Made by a program: the position numbers and the translations under genes. The notes beneath the pieces are model-generated. The model saw nothing but the letters and a program-made list of their open reading frames with translations. It was not told the DNA's origin and searched no databases. Positions 32,563 through 41,404 of a DNA stretch of 64,000 nt are shown piece after piece (within the stretch, counting starts at the first letter, position 1; every line of letters begins with the position of its first letter). The stretch comes from Aquisalimonas sp. 2447 (GTDB lineage Bacteria > Pseudomonadota > Gammaproteobacteria > Nitrococcales > Aquisalimonadaceae): the NCBI RefSeq assembly GCF_012044895.1, contig NZ_CP050695.1, positions 3,502,501 through 3,566,500 of the forward strand, read 5' to 3'.

Positions 32563-34638
32563 ATGGGATCAGTCTCCGCCGATACATTGCGACGCACGCG
32601 TCTCAATAACCTGCCCAGCCCGCCTGATCTGTTGCTACCGCTGATGCGGCTGTGCACGGACGACGAGGCGGTGCCCGCAGACGCATCACGGGTCATCAGC
32701 CGTGACTCCGCGCTCAGCACGCGCATGCTCGCCGCCGCTTCGGCGCCGGTATTCGGCCAGCAGCAGCCACATACATCTCTGGATGCAGCAGTGCATGCCC
32801 TGGGCATGAACACCGTGCGCAGCCTTGCCCTGGCCGCTACGGTGCAGCAGTACTTCGGCGTTGTTGGCGGCCATGACCGGGAGTGGTTCCCGCGCATCTG
32901 GCACCGTGCCATCGCCTGCGCCACCATTGGTTACCAGCTCGCCCGCCATTGCGGCAACGCCCACCCGGAAGAAGCCTACCTGGCGGGCCTGTTGCACAAC
33001 ATCGGCCAGCTGGCCATGTCGCACCAGCTCCGCGACGACTATGCAGCGCTCCTCAATGAGGCGGCTGCCGGCGAACACCACCTGGCCAGCCTGGAGCGCG
33101 ACCGGTTCGGTATCGATCATGTCAGCCTCGGCGCCGAATTGCTGGAACGCTGGCATGTGCCGGCCCTGGTCGTGGATGCCGTGCGTTTCCAGCAGGAACC
33201 CGCGGAGCAGCTTGCCGACGCGCACGCTCTGGTCCGCACCACCGCCCTGGCCCGCACCCTTGCGCCGCAACGCCACGAACCCGACGCGGTCACACGTCAT
33301 GCCGCGGCCTGCCTGTTCGACCTCGGGCCCACGGCCGTCGCTGCCATTCTCGCCCACGCCGCCACCGACCAGGAGCGGATCCACAACGCCCTGGGCGGCG
33401 CGGCGACTGCAGCTCCCACCGTCGACGGCCGCGACGGGCCGGTCGCCCAGGAACTGCGACAGGCCACACTGATGGGCGATGTGCGCCGGCACCTCAGGGG
33501 CGACGCGCCGGTAGACGGCATTGCCCGCTGCGCGGTGCTGCTGTTCGGCATCCGGCACATGCTCTGTCTCCAGACCGACAGGGAGCACGGACTCATGCGA
33601 GTGCTGCCGCCCAGCGGCGCCGACCCGAGGCTGGCGGAGCTGACCCTGCCCCTGGAGCGCGGGCGCAGCCTGATGGCGGAATGCCTGCTGGACGGGCAGC
33701 CGGTGCACACGCTGGACCCGGCCGTGGAATCGCGACTCAGTGTGGTGGACCGCCAGCTCCGGGCCCAGCTACCCGGTGACGGACTGCTCTGCCTGCCCAT
33801 GGCCACCGGCGAGGCACCGGCCGGGGTACTCGTCCTGGGCATTCGTCACGACCAGGTCTCCGCCCTGCTGGACGAATCGCCCCTGCTTCTGGCCTTTGCC
33901 CGCGAGGCCGGCGATGCGCTGCATGCCGCGGACCGGCAACGCCAGCGGCACAACGCCGCCGTTGCCGACGGCGTCGCCGCAGCGCGGGTCGATCAAGACG
34001 ATCTGGTGCGCGAGGCCAGCGAGCCGCTGGCCATTCTGCGCAACTACCTGGCCACGCTGGAGACACACATTGAGGACGGCAACCCCGCACGCGGACAGCT
34101 GCTGGCCCTGAACGAGGAGGCGGAGCGGCTGTCACGACTGCTGGCCACCCATGACGACGGCTCCCGCGCGGCCAGCATCAACCAGCAGGTGCGACGCGCA
34201 GTGCGTGTTGCCGAACGCGGTGGCGCGCTGCCGGCCAATGCACGGGTCGAGCTGAGCCTGAATCCGGACCTCGATGGGGAGACGGGCCCAGCCGGACCGA
34301 CAACGCTGCAGCAGATCCTTCTCAACCTGCTGCGACTCCTGGGCGAGCACATCGGCGGCGGCGTCACCCTGAGCGTGCGCACCACTGGTTTGGTGGAAAC
34401 CTCCGGGCAACGGTACATTGAGATTCTGCTGGAACACGATGGACCGGATCTGCCAGCGGAAATCCGGCAGCGTCTGGCGGTCGGCAGTGCGCCGAGTGGC
34501 GCACCCCATGCCGCCAATGCCGAAGGACTGACCATGGCCGCCACCCTGTTGCGGGACGCGGGTGGGCTGCTGACATACCGATGGATCCATGGCGAAGGAG
34601 CGCGCATGCAGGTAATGGTGCCTCCGGCGCCCGCCTGA
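32563..34638 (+). CDS. HDOD-GAF protein with degenerate histidine-kinase C terminus
   Basis: A 691-residue signalling protein. The N-terminal HDOD domain (about 10-205) has INNLPSP-like LNNLPSPPDLLLPLMRL and AYLAGLLHNIGQLAMSHQL; a GAF-like domain follows (about 305-460). The C-terminal part aligns with the HEVNNPLxIIxNYL-type kinase found in HDOD kinases, but the phosphoacceptor His is Arg483 (VREASEPLAILRNYL). The N-box lacks its Asn (LLNLLRLLGEH), and the DNGPGIP motif is EHDGPDLP. It is probably a pseudokinase. The REC-GGDEF-EAL gene follows in the same direction after 104 bp, so the pair may act in one pathway. Confidence 0.82.
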   Translation: MGSVSADTLRRTRLNNLPSPPDLLLPLMRLCTDDEAVPADASRVISRDSALSTRMLAAASAPVFGQQQPHTSLDAAVHALGMNTVRSLALAATVQQYFGVVGGHDREWFPRIWHRAIACATIGYQLARHCGNAHPEEAYLAGLLHNIGQLAMSHQLRDDYAALLNEAAAGEHHLASLERDRFGIDHVSLGAELLERWHVPALVVDAVRFQQEPAEQLADAHALVRTTALARTLAPQRHEPDAVTRHAAACLFDLGPTAVAAILAHAATDQERIHNALGGAATAAPTVDGRDGPVAQELRQATLMGDVRRHLRGDAPVDGIARCAVLLFGIRHMLCLQTDREHGLMRVLPPSGADPRLAELTLPLERGRSLMAECLLDGQPVHTLDPAVESRLSVVDRQLRAQLPGDGLLCLPMATGEAPAGVLVLGIRHDQVSALLDESPLLLAFAREAGDALHAADRQRQRHNAAVADGVAAARVDQDDLVREASEPLAILRNYLATLETHIEDGNPARGQLLALNEEAERLSRLLATHDDGSRAASINQQVRRAVRVAERGGALPANARVELSLNPDLDGETGPAGPTTLQQILLNLLRLLGEHIGGGVTLSVRTTGLVETSGQRYIEILLEHDGPDLPAEIRQRLAVGSAPSGAPHAANAEGLTMAATLLRDAGGLLTYRWIHGEGARMQVMVPPAPA

Positions 34639-34742
34639 CCATGCGGCTACCGCCGGGCACCGTTGACGACTGGCGACAACCCGCGAGAGACCGCGGGCGG
34701 AGCCGCGAGCGGACAACAAGAACCTGAACGGGCACGGGTGGG

Positions 34743-36905
34743 ATGGCTTCAATGGCAGGGGATCAATCTCACGAACGCGTGCTGGCGATCGATGCGCAGC
34801 CACGCATGCTGGCGAGTCTGCAGGCGCTCGCGGCGAGCCGTGCCTTGCCGCTGGACACGGCGGACTCCCTGAGTGAAGCCCGTAGTATGCTCGCCGGCGG
34901 CCATCACGGCGTGGTGCTGCTGGACCCCCGGTTTCCCGACGGGGACGGCCTGGCACTCCTCCGCGAACTGCGGGACGGCCACCGGGACGTGGACGTGGTG
35001 GTGTTCACCGCTGACCCGTCGTCGCAGGCTCCGGTCCAGGCGCTGCGACACGGCGCGTCGGATTTCCTGCGCAAACCCTGCAGCCCCGAAGAGCTGCTGG
35101 TCACAGTGCAGAACACCCTGGAGCGACGCGATCTAAGCCGGCGCAATCGCGAAATCAGCAACCGCCTGCGGCGCTCGGAACGCCTTTATCAGTACATCGT
35201 CGACAGCTCCCCGGACCTGATCTATGTCCTCGACGACGAAGGGCGGTTCACCTTCGTCAACGACACCATCCAGCGGTTGCTGGGCTACCAGCCGCAGATG
35301 CTGCTGGGCCGCCATTTCAGCCAGATCATTACCCGTGCCGACCGCGCCCTGGCCCAGTGCTGCTTCAACGAGCGCCGCACCGGCGACCGCGCAACCCGGG
35401 GGCTGGAACTGCGGCTGCAGCCGGCCCGCGGCGGCCACCCGGTGTATGTGGACCTCAATGCCATGGGTATGTATGGGGACGGCGACGGCGAAGCCGCCGG
35501 GCGTTTCCTGGGCACCTACGGCGTTGCCCGTGACGTCACTGAACGCAAGCACGCCGAGGCCATCATCCGACACCAGGCCCACCACGACATGCTCACCGGG
35601 CTGCCCAACCGGGTGCTGTTCCAGGACCGCCTGCGCCAGACCCTGGCCCAGGCGCGGCGCGCCCAGGCCTCCGCGGCCGTGCTGTTCCTGGACCTGGACC
35701 GATTCAAGATGGTCAACGACAGTCTCGGCCACTCCTTCGGTGACCGGCTGCTGGAGAACGTGGCCCGGCGGCTCCGGGACTGCCTCCGCGAGGGCGACAC
35801 GCTGGCGCGCATGGGCGGCGACGAATTCACCATCCTGCTGCCCAAGCTGGAGCGCGAAGATTCGGCGGCCCGGGTGGCCGAGAAATGCGTCAATGCCCTG
35901 GAACCGGCGTTTACCCTGGACGAGCAGGAGATCTACCTGGGGGTGAGCATCGGCATCGCCGTCTATCCCCAGCACGGCGAGACCATGGAGACACTGGTAA
36001 AGCATGCCGACGCCGCCATGTACCACGCCAAGGCAACAGAGGCGACGCATTTCGCCTTCTACGACACCAACATGGGATCACGCCTGGATCACTATCTGAG
36101 CATGGAAACCGGCCTGCGCCGGGCGCTGGGCAACAACGAACTCAGCGTGGTCTATCAGCCCCAGGTGAACGCCAGTGACGGTCAGACGACCTGCCTGGAA
36201 GCCCTGTTGCGCTGGCAGCATCCGGAACGCGGCGCGATTGCGCCCATGGACTTCATCCCGGTGGCGGAACAAACGGGGCTCATCGTACCCATCAGCCTGT
36301 GGCTCCTGAGCGAGGCCTGCCGCGAATGCCTGACGCTGGGTCCTCCCGGCAATCCACCACGGCTGGCCGTCAACCTCTCCAGTCTGCAGGTGGAGCAGCC
36401 CGACTTCGTCGACGGCGTGGTCGATGTGCTCAACACCACCGGTTTTCCCCCGGAGCGACTGGAGTTCGAGATCACCGAACACCTGTTGCTTCGCAATACC
36501 GAGGTGGTGGTGGACAAACTGCGGGATCTGAGCGGACGCGGCATTACCTTCGCCATCGACGATTTCGGCACCGGCTACTCGTCCCTGAGCTATCTGCAGC
36601 GCCTGCCCATCCACACCCTCAAGATCGACCAGTCATTCATCCAGGGCCTGCAGAACAGTGGCGACGAGGCAACGCTGGTACAGACCATTGTCGCCATGGC
36701 CCGGGGCCTGGGCCTGGCGGTGGTGGCCGAGGGGGTCGAGACCACGGAACAGATGCGCGCCCTGCAGTCCATGGACTGCCATACCATGCAGGGCTACCTG
36801 TTCAGCTTCCCCCAGCCGGCCAGCGCCCTCGCCGACCCAGGCCGACCCGGGGAAGGCGCTCCTGCCCCGTCGGCAACACGGGTCAACGCCGGATCTCGGC
36901 AGTAA
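34743..36905 (+). CDS. REC-PAS-GGDEF-EAL cyclic-di-GMP response regulator
   Basis: A 720-residue bifunctional c-di-GMP protein. The receiver (about 12-125) has the phosphoacceptor Asp in VVLLDPRFPDGDGL and Lys in LRKPCSPEEL, though the acidic pair is reduced to IDAQ. PAS (about 147-265) follows. The GGDEF domain (about 278-437) is intact (MGGDEF, 357-362) with an RxxD inhibitory site five residues before it (REGD). The EAL domain (about 450-700) keeps EAL (486-488), NLSSLQ, FEITEHLL, IDDFGTGYSSL and VVAEGVET. Both activities are thus possible. The last 23 bp overlap the convergent DUF4139 gene. Confidence 0.92.
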   Translation: MASMAGDQSHERVLAIDAQPRMLASLQALAASRALPLDTADSLSEARSMLAGGHHGVVLLDPRFPDGDGLALLRELRDGHRDVDVVVFTADPSSQAPVQALRHGASDFLRKPCSPEELLVTVQNTLERRDLSRRNREISNRLRRSERLYQYIVDSSPDLIYVLDDEGRFTFVNDTIQRLLGYQPQMLLGRHFSQIITRADRALAQCCFNERRTGDRATRGLELRLQPARGGHPVYVDLNAMGMYGDGDGEAAGRFLGTYGVARDVTERKHAEAIIRHQAHHDMLTGLPNRVLFQDRLRQTLAQARRAQASAAVLFLDLDRFKMVNDSLGHSFGDRLLENVARRLRDCLREGDTLARMGGDEFTILLPKLEREDSAARVAEKCVNALEPAFTLDEQEIYLGVSIGIAVYPQHGETMETLVKHADAAMYHAKATEATHFAFYDTNMGSRLDHYLSMETGLRRALGNNELSVVYQPQVNASDGQTTCLEALLRWQHPERGAIAPMDFIPVAEQTGLIVPISLWLLSEACRECLTLGPPGNPPRLAVNLSSLQVEQPDFVDGVVDVLNTTGFPPERLEFEITEHLLLRNTEVVVDKLRDLSGRGITFAIDDFGTGYSSLSYLQRLPIHTLKIDQSFIQGLQNSGDEATLVQTIVAMARGLGLAVVAEGVETTEQMRALQSMDCHTMQGYLFSFPQPASALADPGRPGEGAPAPSATRVNAGSRQ

Positions 36906-38343
36906 AGTTCAGCGTGGCCTCGCCGCCGGCGGGAACATCCAGCGTCCAGCGTGCCATGCCGGCTTCCGGCCGGGTGTGGTCGACGGACTCCTCCAGCATG
37001 GTCCAGTCTCCGGGCAGGGTCTCCACCACGGTCACCTCCCGGTCCACTTCCCCGGCATTGCGCAGGCGGACCTCCCAGCCCTGTTCCTCGGTACGCTCGT
37101 CCAGTCGGCGGAAGCGCGTCTGTCGCCGCTCTGCGGTGAGATCAAACGCAGCGCCGATGGTGATCTCCGCCTCCTCCCCTGTCGGTGTGGGCCGCAATCG
37201 ATCCTGACCGGCAAGCACTGGCTCACCGTCGCTGTCCAGCTGATACACCCGCACGCGGCCACCGGGTAGTGGCTGCCCCAGCGCCGGCTCGTCGTTGACG
37301 AAGGTCAGATGCACTGTCACCGGCTGAAAGCTGCCGCGCCCCTGGCGACCGAAGCCAACGCCGCCGCGCATGCGGTATTCCCGGGTCAGCGCCACGTCCT
37401 CGGCACCGAGGAAGCGGACCTGCTGTTCGTCACCGGCCTCCAGGGTCACCGGACTCTGCAACCGGAAACGGTGCTGATCAGCGACTGCCTCCGTGTCACC
37501 CACCTGATCGTCCAGAGCGCGACTGGCCAGCTGCTCGGGCCGCACCGTGGCATCGGCGGATGCTCCGGCCACCAGCCGCACGTCTGCATTGGAGAACGGC
37601 GTCCCGGTGCGGTTGCGCAGCGTTGCCCAGGCGTCCAGGTCCATGGCCTGCGTATCCGCGCTGACGGTCATCACGTACCCCACCTGCCAGTCCAGGCCAT
37701 CAGCCAGGTAGCTGAAATCCAGGCGCTGCCGCCCGGGGAGATCGGTGTTCAGGACCAGGTCCAGCGCCGGTGTCGCGGACAACGAAGGCGGCAGTTCCTG
37801 GAATACCGGCCGCCAGGGGCTGCCGGGCAGAAGCGTTTCCACACCGGCGTCCCCCTGCACCACGGCCCGATCACCCTCCACGGCAAGCACCCGCACTGTG
37901 CGCTCGACGGTGTCGCCCGCATCTGCATCGCGAACAAGAGTGATCTCGCGCCCCTGGTGCGCCGCCAGAAGGCGCTCCGGTGTCAGTTGCCCCTGACGCA
38001 AGCGGGTGCGAGCAACCCGGGGACTCCCCTCACCGACCACCATCAACGTATCGGCTTGTAGACTCGCGGGCACGCCGAGCAGTCGCAACGCCTGCTCGCC
38101 GCGACGCAGCCCCGCAGTGCGACGCTCGGCCACCTGGGCCGGCCCCTGCTGGTACAGCGTCACGATCAGGGCGTCACGGTCCTCGGGACCGGACTCCACG
38201 CGGCCGGGCTCATTCAGAGGTGCGCCGTCGACAGTGCGGCCGTCCCACGTCACCGGGGTGACGCGCACTGTCTCCGCCGATGCGGCGGCGGCACCACCCA
38301 CCAGCACACCCGCTACGGTCAGTGCAAGAACCAGTTTGCCCAC
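36883..38343 (-). CDS. Exported DUF4139 domain protein
   Basis: A 486-residue envelope protein with a signal peptide (KLVLALTVAGVLVGGAAA, processed near ASAET). It is dominated by beta-sheet, with the DUF4139 region from about residue 190 to the end: LNTDLPGRQRLDFSYLADGL, WQVGYVMTVSADTQ, WATLRNRTGTPFSNADVRLV, and the C-terminal ETLPGDWTMLEESV. The start is GTG at 38343 with GGAGA; longer readings add a region without signal-like character. Relatives are surface or periplasmic proteins of unknown function. It overlaps the convergent c-di-GMP gene by 23 bp. Confidence 0.83.
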   Translation of the reverse strand: MGKLVLALTVAGVLVGGAAAASAETVRVTPVTWDGRTVDGAPLNEPGRVESGPEDRDALIVTLYQQGPAQVAERRTAGLRRGEQALRLLGVPASLQADTLMVVGEGSPRVARTRLRQGQLTPERLLAAHQGREITLVRDADAGDTVERTVRVLAVEGDRAVVQGDAGVETLLPGSPWRPVFQELPPSLSATPALDLVLNTDLPGRQRLDFSYLADGLDWQVGYVMTVSADTQAMDLDAWATLRNRTGTPFSNADVRLVAGASADATVRPEQLASRALDDQVGDTEAVADQHRFRLQSPVTLEAGDEQQVRFLGAEDVALTREYRMRGGVGFGRQGRGSFQPVTVHLTFVNDEPALGQPLPGGRVRVYQLDSDGEPVLAGQDRLRPTPTGEEAEITIGAAFDLTAERRQTRFRRLDERTEEQGWEVRLRNAGEVDREVTVVETLPGDWTMLEESVDHTRPEAGMARWTLDVPAGGEATLNFTAEIRR

Positions 38344-38453
38344 GCGTTGTCTCCTTCCACAGGCGCCGTTGATAACGGGCAGCCGTTGACGTTTCACCGG
38401 GGGCTTGCAAGACTCCGGCGGCTCAGAACCCAGAACACACGGATAACCGACCA

Positions 38454-39053
38454 ATGCGCCAGCCTCTCCGCCTGACACTCACCGTCGCTGCGCTTACCCT
38501 GCTCGCGGTGGCGGGCGATGCCTTTGGCAAGAGCATCTTCGGATGGATCGAACGGGTCAAGCTGATGGACAGTGACCTGATCATGGAAGCCAAGCTCGAC
38601 ACCGGCGCCGACACGTCATCCATTAACGCTCCAGATACCGAGGAATTCGACAAGGATGGCGAGGATTGGGTTCGTTTCGAGATCACGGACGCAGACGGCG
38701 ACAGCCACACCTTCGAGCTGCCCATCGAGCGCACCGTGCGCATCCGCAGCGCCGCAGGGACCACCCGGCGCCACGTGGTAAGAATGGACATGTGCCTGGG
38801 ACACATCCGCCGCAAGGCGGAAATCAACCTGGCAGACCGGGAGGAGCTGAGCTACCAGATGCTGATCGGCCGCAATTTCATGGAAGGCTACGTGCTGGTG
38901 GACTCGGGCCCGAAGTTCACCATGGACCCCACCTGCCATGACGAGGCCGAGGACGTTGACGCGATGGATGACGCCGACGACGACAAGGACGCTGACCAGG
39001 CGCCCGAGGACGAGGGCAACGACGAGACGGCAGAGGACGACGCGGACGACTGA
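38454..39053 (+). CDS. Exported retropepsin-like / ATP-dependent zinc protease-family protein
   Basis: A 199-residue protein: signal peptide (LTLTVAALTLLAVAGDAFG), then the domain long annotated as ATP-dependent zinc protease and now seen as retropepsin-like, with the active-site-like AKLDTGADTSSINA (about residues 47-60), VRMDMCLGHIRRKAEINLAD and LIGRNFMEGYVLVDSG. The C-terminal 50 residues are almost all Asp, Glu and Ala, an extreme acidic tail. In pseudomonads relatives (RloA/RloB) are linked to osmoregulation and glutamate ligases. No RimK-like ligase is adjacent. Confidence 0.8.
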   Translation: MRQPLRLTLTVAALTLLAVAGDAFGKSIFGWIERVKLMDSDLIMEAKLDTGADTSSINAPDTEEFDKDGEDWVRFEITDADGDSHTFELPIERTVRIRSAAGTTRRHVVRMDMCLGHIRRKAEINLADREELSYQMLIGRNFMEGYVLVDSGPKFTMDPTCHDEAEDVDAMDDADDDKDADQAPEDEGNDETAEDDADD

Positions 39054-39063
39054 TCCCCTGTTA

Positions 39064-39843
39064 CTACACGTAAACGCCGGGCAGGCGATGCGCCGGATCC
39101 TGGCGAAAATACCGTCGCAGTTGCTCATACACCCCGGGCAGGGCGTCGCGCAGACCCGCAGGCTGCTCGAAGAAGGCTTCGCATGCCACGGCGAAAAACT
39201 CCCCCGGCGCTTCCGCGGCATAGGGGTCCAGAAACGTCTCGCGTTCCTCCTCCACATTCCGGCACAGCGCGTGGTAGGCCTCGCTGAAGGCAGCCGTCCA
39301 GGCCTGTAGCGACATCTCCGCGGGCAGCGGCGGGTGGCCATTGGCATCGCCATTGACCATGTCCAGCTTGTGGCAGAGTTCGTGGATGACCACATTGTAG
39401 CCGTCGAGATCCAGGGATCGCTCCACGTCATCCCAGGAGAGCACCACCGGCCCGCCCTCCCAGGCCTCACCTGCCAGGGGACTGACCTCCTCGTGCGCCA
39501 CCCCGGCATCATCGGTGTAGGCGTGCCGGGCCAGGAAACCGCCGGGATACACCAGCACCGTGTGCCAGCCCCGGTAGGCCGACAGGCCCAGGTTCAGGAC
39601 CGGCAGGCAGGCCAGCGCAGCAAGACCGCCCCGCATGCTGGCATCCAGCTCCAGGCCGTCCAGCGGCTCTACCTGCTTTTCATGCAGGAACAGCGACGCC
39701 AGCTCGCGCAAGCGCTCGCGCTCGTCGGTATCCAGGCCGGCGAACTGCGGCAGCCCCTGCATGAGCTCCTGCCACAGCGCCGGGTCGATACCTTCGCGCT
39801 CAAGTATGCGTTCGCGCCGCCAGCGGCGCAGTCGATGGAGCAT
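39064..39843 (-). CDS. mtfA: MtfA-type zinc metallopeptidase
   Basis: A 259-residue cytoplasmic peptidase of the MtfA (YeeI) family, which in E. coli binds the repressor Mlc. The zinc motif is HELCH (154-158, NVVIHELCHKLDMVNGDANG); a further conserved region is WTAAFSEAYHALCRNV with FLDPYAAEAPGEFFAVACEA. The ATG at 39843 has GGAGAG six bases upstream; a far longer reading in the same frame runs antisense through the TraB gene and is not real. Converges with the retropepsin-like gene, 10 bp apart. Confidence 0.9.
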   Translation of the reverse strand: MLHRLRRWRRERILEREGIDPALWQELMQGLPQFAGLDTDERERLRELASLFLHEKQVEPLDGLELDASMRGGLAALACLPVLNLGLSAYRGWHTVLVYPGGFLARHAYTDDAGVAHEEVSPLAGEAWEGGPVVLSWDDVERSLDLDGYNVVIHELCHKLDMVNGDANGHPPLPAEMSLQAWTAAFSEAYHALCRNVEEERETFLDPYAAEAPGEFFAVACEAFFEQPAGLRDALPGVYEQLRRYFRQDPAHRLPGVYV

Positions 39844-39999
39844 GCCGCTCTCCGTAACGGATGATACCGCCCATGAGATTACCCCCGAAGGATACCCCCT
39901 GTCGCGCCCGCAACTGTCGCCTGCCGGCGTCTCCCTTGGGAAACATGTCGCGATCATGGATAATCGCGGCTCCAGTCGTATCCTGCGCGGGAAAAATCC

Positions 40000-41208
40000 A
40001 TGGCCCCTCCAGCCCAGTCCGGCGGCCCTCGCCGGGAGATCAGCACCGGTGACAGCCGCTACACCCTCCTCGGCACCGCCCACGTCTCCCGGGCCAGTGC
40101 CGAGGAGGTCACCGACCTGATCCGCTCCGGCGAGTTCGATGCCGTGGCCGTGGAGCTGTGCTCCACGCGCTACCAGAGCCTGACCCAGCCGGACAGCATG
40201 GCCCGCATGGACCTGTTCCAGGTCATGCGTGAGGGCAAGGCAGGCATGGTGGCGGCCAGTCTGGCCCTGGGTGCCTACCAGCAGCGGGTGGCGGAGCAGG
40301 CCGGCATCCAGCCCGGCGCCGAAATGAAGGCCGCCGTGGACGAGGCCAAGGCCGCGGGGCTGCCGGTGATGCTGGTGGACCGGGACATCGGCATCACCCT
40401 GCGGCGGGTCTACCACAACGTACCCTGGTGGCAACGCTTCAGCCTCATTTCCGGGCTCATGGCCAGCCTGGTGACACGCCAGGACATCAGTCCCGAGGAA
40501 ATCGAACAACTCAAGGAAGGGGACGTCCTGGAATCTACCTTCGCCGAATTCGCGGAGCGCTCCGAGCGGCTGTACCAGCCGCTGATCGCCGAGCGTGACA
40601 GCTACATGGCGCTGCGCCTGCGGGAAGAGAACGGCGCGGGGCAGTACCGCAACGTGCTGGTGGTGATCGGCGCGGGGCATCTGAAAGGGCTGGCACAGCA
40701 CCTGGAGGCGCCGGCACCCGCTAATGTCGGGGCCGAGCGGGAACGGCTGGACACGGTGCCGAAGAAAGTCCGGTGGCCGCGCATGATCCCGTGGATCATT
40801 GTTGCCCTGATCCTCTCGGGCTTCGTCATCGGCTTCACCCGCAACCCCCAGCTCGGTGCCCAGCTGGTGGGGGAGTGGTTCCTGATCAACGGCGTGCTGT
40901 CCGCCGCCGCCGCAACACTGGCCTGGGCGCACCCCGTGACCATCATCGGCACCTTCTTCGCGGCACCGTTGACATCCCTGAACCCCACCATCGGCGCCGG
41001 GTTCGTGGCCGCCGCCATCGAAATGACCATGCGCAAGCCCAACGTGGGTCATTTCGCCAGCCTGCGTACCGATGTCGCCTCACTGAAGGGCTGGTGGCGC
41101 AACCGCGTCTCGCGCACGCTGCTGGTGTTCCTGTTCGCCACCCTGGGCTCGGCGGCGGGGACCTATATCGCCGGTTTCCGCATCTTCGAGCGCCTGATCA
41201 CCATGTAG
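40000..41208 (+). CDS. TraB/PrgY-family membrane protein
   Basis: A 402-residue protein. The N-terminal Tiki/TraB-like domain has TLLGTAHVSRASAEEVTDLI, DAVAVELCSTRYQSL, VMLVDRDIGITLRR and VVIGAGHLKGL, the conserved His/Glu positions expected of the family's metal site. C-terminal membrane helices follow (WIIVALILSGFVIGF; VGEWFLINGVLSAAAATLAW; AAPLTSLNPTIGAGFVAAAI; LLVFLFATLGSAAGTYIAGF). In Enterococcus the homologue shuts down pheromone activity; in proteobacteria the role is unknown, possibly a membrane peptidase. Ends at a composite repeat. Confidence 0.85.
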   Translation: MAPPAQSGGPRREISTGDSRYTLLGTAHVSRASAEEVTDLIRSGEFDAVAVELCSTRYQSLTQPDSMARMDLFQVMREGKAGMVAASLALGAYQQRVAEQAGIQPGAEMKAAVDEAKAAGLPVMLVDRDIGITLRRVYHNVPWWQRFSLISGLMASLVTRQDISPEEIEQLKEGDVLESTFAEFAERSERLYQPLIAERDSYMALRLREENGAGQYRNVLVVIGAGHLKGLAQHLEAPAPANVGAERERLDTVPKKVRWPRMIPWIIVALILSGFVIGFTRNPQLGAQLVGEWFLINGVLSAAAATLAWAHPVTIIGTFFAAPLTSLNPTIGAGFVAAAIEMTMRKPNVGHFASLRTDVASLKGWWRNRVSRTLLVFLFATLGSAAGTYIAGFRIFERLITM

Positions 41209-41210
41209 TT

Positions 41211-41366
41211 GTAGGGTGGACCTTCAGGTCCACCATGGCGGGCTGCGACGAACCACCTTTGCTTGCATGTCTCCTGCCGGCGGACCTGAAGGTCCGCCCT
41301 ACGGTCCTTCGACGAACCACCTTGGCTTGCATGTCGGGGGAAGGTGGACCTGAAGGTCCACCCTAC
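41211..41366. repeat. Composite REP-like element between traB-like and prfC genes
   Basis: Three palindromic units: GTAGGGTGGACCTTCAGGTC (from 41211) and two inverted copies (41279-41302 and 41343-41366). Between them a core, GACGAACCACCTT.GCTTGCATGTC, occurs twice, at about 41248 and 41314. It fills the gap between two convergent stop codons. Confidence 0.88.
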
Positions 41367-41404
41367 AGCACGCGCCCAGACCGCCGGGCGAATACGCCGG
41401 CCTC

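Noticed and set aside
39844-41052. N-terminal extension of MtfA antisense to the TraB gene
   Set aside because: MtfA family start and ribosome site are at 39843; the extension is a shadow.
41211-41366. Regularly spaced repeats resembling a mini CRISPR array
   Set aside because: Units are inverted palindromes with a conserved interior, not direct repeats with unique spacers; no cas genes.
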